Positions 62,661 to 64,000 of a stretch of 64,000 bases of DNA are shown piece after piece. Position 1 is the stretch's first letter. Each line of letters opens with the position of its first letter. The notes beneath the pieces are model-generated. The model saw nothing but the letters and a program-made list of their open reading frames with translations. It made no database searches and had not been told where the DNA came from. Source of the stretch: an uncultured Rhodospirillales bacterium (GTDB taxonomy: Bacteria > Pseudomonadota > Alphaproteobacteria > Acetobacterales > Acetobacteraceae); assembly GCA_903865895.1 (NCBI GenBank), contig CAIPLM010000079.1:1-64000 (forward strand). The letters are read 5' to 3'. The position numbers and the translations under genes are program-made.

Positions 62661-63899
62661 ATGCCGCACCCCAACCAATCCCGCAGTTTCTCGAACACCG
62701 GCACACTCAGCGCCGCGAACGCCGGCTCGATATCGATCGATCCGCCGGCCGCTGCCGGTTTCCCAGGCTTCCCGCCGCCCTTCGACAGCTTCGGCGCGAC
62801 GGGCGTCACCAGGTTTCCGGATACCTTTGGCGGCACCGGCGCCACCGGCCCGTCCGGCGCGACAGGATTGCCGCCCCACCCCGGCGGCACCGGCGTGTTC
62901 GGCCCGTCAGGCGCGACAGGCCCGGTCGGCGCTACCGGCGCGCCTCCGCCACGGTTCGACCCGCATCGCGGCAACGGCTTCGGTTTCCATAATGATATCG
63001 ACGCCAGCGGCACCCTCGCGGAAGGCAGCGGCACGCTGACTATCGGCAGCACCACCACAACGGTGACCACTCCCATCACCTTCGGCGACGGCGACTACAA
63101 ACTGATCGACAACGAGGCCGGCGCGATCATCTTCGGCGGCAGCGGGAATGACAGCGTCACCGAGATCGCCGCAGGGGCCCAAATCACGCTCGGCAACGGC
63201 AACATGGTGGTCAATGCCCCCGGCGGAGGCTCCGTGGTGACGGTCGGCACCGGCGACATGGCGATTGCCCTGGGCGGCACCGGCAACACCATCACCGCCG
63301 GCCCAACGAATGGCGGCACCAGCGATATTTCCTTCATCCGCGCCGGGAGCGGCGGCGCCACCGTGGTCGCCGGAGACAGCACTTTCGTGATCTCCGCCGG
63401 CGGCGCCGATAACAGCATCACAGTCGGCACCGGCGACAACGCCATCCATCTCGGCGGCTGCGGTGACCACACGCTCGCCACGATCACCGCGAACAGCGTG
63501 ACCCTCGGCAACGGCACCAACCACGTCTTCCTGCGCGGCTCCGGGGACACCGTGCATCACGGCAGGGGCACCGACACCATTGCCGCCCTTGGAGCCACCA
63601 ACGAGACCTTCGTGATCAATGCGGCCGGGGGGAATGATACCATTCAGGGCTTCACCGCCAGCAATGGTGATGTGTTGGACCTTTCGCGGATCCTCGGCGG
63701 CCTCGCGGTTGCCGCCGATCTCTCTAACCTCTCGGACTTCGTCACGTCGGCCACCTCGGTCGACGCGATGAGCGCCGCCTGGACCGACACCGTGCTGACC
63801 ATCACCGGGGGTAGTGGCACCGCGACCGTCACCCTCGCCAATACCGGCACTCTCACCCTCGCCGGGCTTATCGGCAGCCACAGCATCCTCGCCACCTGA
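62661..63899 (+). CDS. putative type I-secreted collagen-like / RTX-like protein
   Basis: 412 residues from the ATG at 62661 (GGAG upstream; a TTG at 62598 is less likely). Residues about 57-93 contain collagen-like Gly-x-x triplets (GATGPSGATG, twice). Residues 120-330 are short repeats such as VTVGTGDMAIALGGTGN, compatible with a beta-helix. The C-terminus (from about 321: GGNDTIQGFTASNGDVLDLS) matches the type I secretion target domain family. There is no N-terminal signal peptide, which fits type I export. Surface or extracellular role likely. Confidence 0.65.
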   Translation: MPHPNQSRSFSNTGTLSAANAGSISIDPPAAAGFPGFPPPFDSFGATGVTRFPDTFGGTGATGPSGATGLPPHPGGTGVFGPSGATGPVGATGAPPPRFDPHRGNGFGFHNDIDASGTLAEGSGTLTIGSTTTTVTTPITFGDGDYKLIDNEAGAIIFGGSGNDSVTEIAAGAQITLGNGNMVVNAPGGGSVVTVGTGDMAIALGGTGNTITAGPTNGGTSDISFIRAGSGGATVVAGDSTFVISAGGADNSITVGTGDNAIHLGGCGDHTLATITANSVTLGNGTNHVFLRGSGDTVHHGRGTDTIAALGATNETFVINAAGGNDTIQGFTASNGDVLDLSRILGGLAVAADLSNLSDFVTSATSVDAMSAAWTDTVLTITGGSGTATVTLANTGTLTLAGLIGSHSILAT

Positions 63900-63915
63900 T
63901 CAAGCGTTACGCAGG

Positions 63916-63941
63916 GCGCCCCGGGGCCATCCCTGGGGCGC
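63916..63941. terminator. hairpin after secreted-protein gene
   Basis: GCGCCCC and GGGGCGC pair over 7 bases around a 12-base self-complementary loop, 17 bases after the stop codon. Probable terminator. Confidence 0.55.
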
Positions 63942-63972
63942 TCCCCGGAGACTTCATGCCAGGCGGGACCGC

Positions 63973-64000
63973 ATGACCACAGCCATCTTCAATAGCCTCG
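63973..64000 (+). CDS. start of a gene cut by the window edge
   Basis: An ATG at 63973 opens a frame of nine codons (MTTAIFNSL) that runs off the window. Another ATG at 63956 lies in a different frame context. A purine-rich AGGCGGGA lies just upstream. Too short to identify; position after a secretion substrate makes a type I export component one possibility. Confidence 0.25.

Overview
The window is about 64 kb of high-GC DNA (roughly two thirds G+C by eye). It suggests an alphaproteobacterium, most probably of the Acetobacteraceae or wider Rhodospirillales. This is inferred from a MucR/Ros regulator, a Fur homologue with an HHHH metal motif, a DUF6502/DUF5666 gene pair, a GTA-like phage tail module and GC-rich tandem intergenic hairpins. 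No rRNA, tRNA or CRISPR array was seen.

Bases 1 to about 30,561 are the right-hand three quarters or so of a transposable (Mu-like) prophage, all genes on the plus strand. Its repressor and transposase genes must lie left of the window. The order is: early accessory genes (DUF3164, GemA/DUF1018), a Mor-type middle activator, a lysis-type membrane/lipoprotein gene, Mu gp26/gp27-like proteins with the large terminase, a portal fused to a MuF minor head domain, a GH108-type muramidase, a cassette of small accessory genes (9.0-11.7 kb) that includes a second, stand-alone MuF-like gene and a BamE-like lipoprotein, a protease/scaffold gene, major capsid, head-tail connectors, tail tube, frameshift-type chaperone, tape measure, a GTA-like distal tail module (DUF2460, DUF2163, NlpC/P60, tip protein), fibre-like and exported glycine-rich proteins, and a D12-class adenine methylase at the extreme right. 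Two 18-bp tandem repeats at 30,515-30,554 look like transposase-binding sites of the right end. A large perfect hairpin follows immediately.

From 30.6 kb onward the genes look like host chromosome. Minus-strand genes include a GT61-type glycosyltransferase, pyruvate phosphate dikinase and glycyl-tRNA synthetase (glyS, glyQ). Plus-strand genes follow: a CoA-binding protein, a DUF2076 protein, tsaB-rimI, mucR, fur, a hydroxyacid dehydrogenase, lnt, an XRE regulator, a polytopic GT-C-like membrane protein and a pirin; a TusA-family gene lies on the opposite strand between rimI and mucR. Then come ubiA with a methyltransferase (minus), rsmE, gshA and a BTAD/TPR regulator (plus), and a long minus-strand block with two EamA permeases and a complete BMP-type (nucleoside-like) ABC importer. 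The right end holds a sulfotransferase, a DUF6502-DUF5666 pair and a secreted collagen-like/RTX-like protein.

The least explained parts are the accessory cassette with the duplicated MuF domain, the capsid-upstream intergenic region with an inverted repeat related to the end repeats, the tail-locus proteins with signal peptides, the carbohydrate-binding-like insertion in the DUF2460 tail protein, and the DUF6502/DUF5666/type I secretion substrate cluster.
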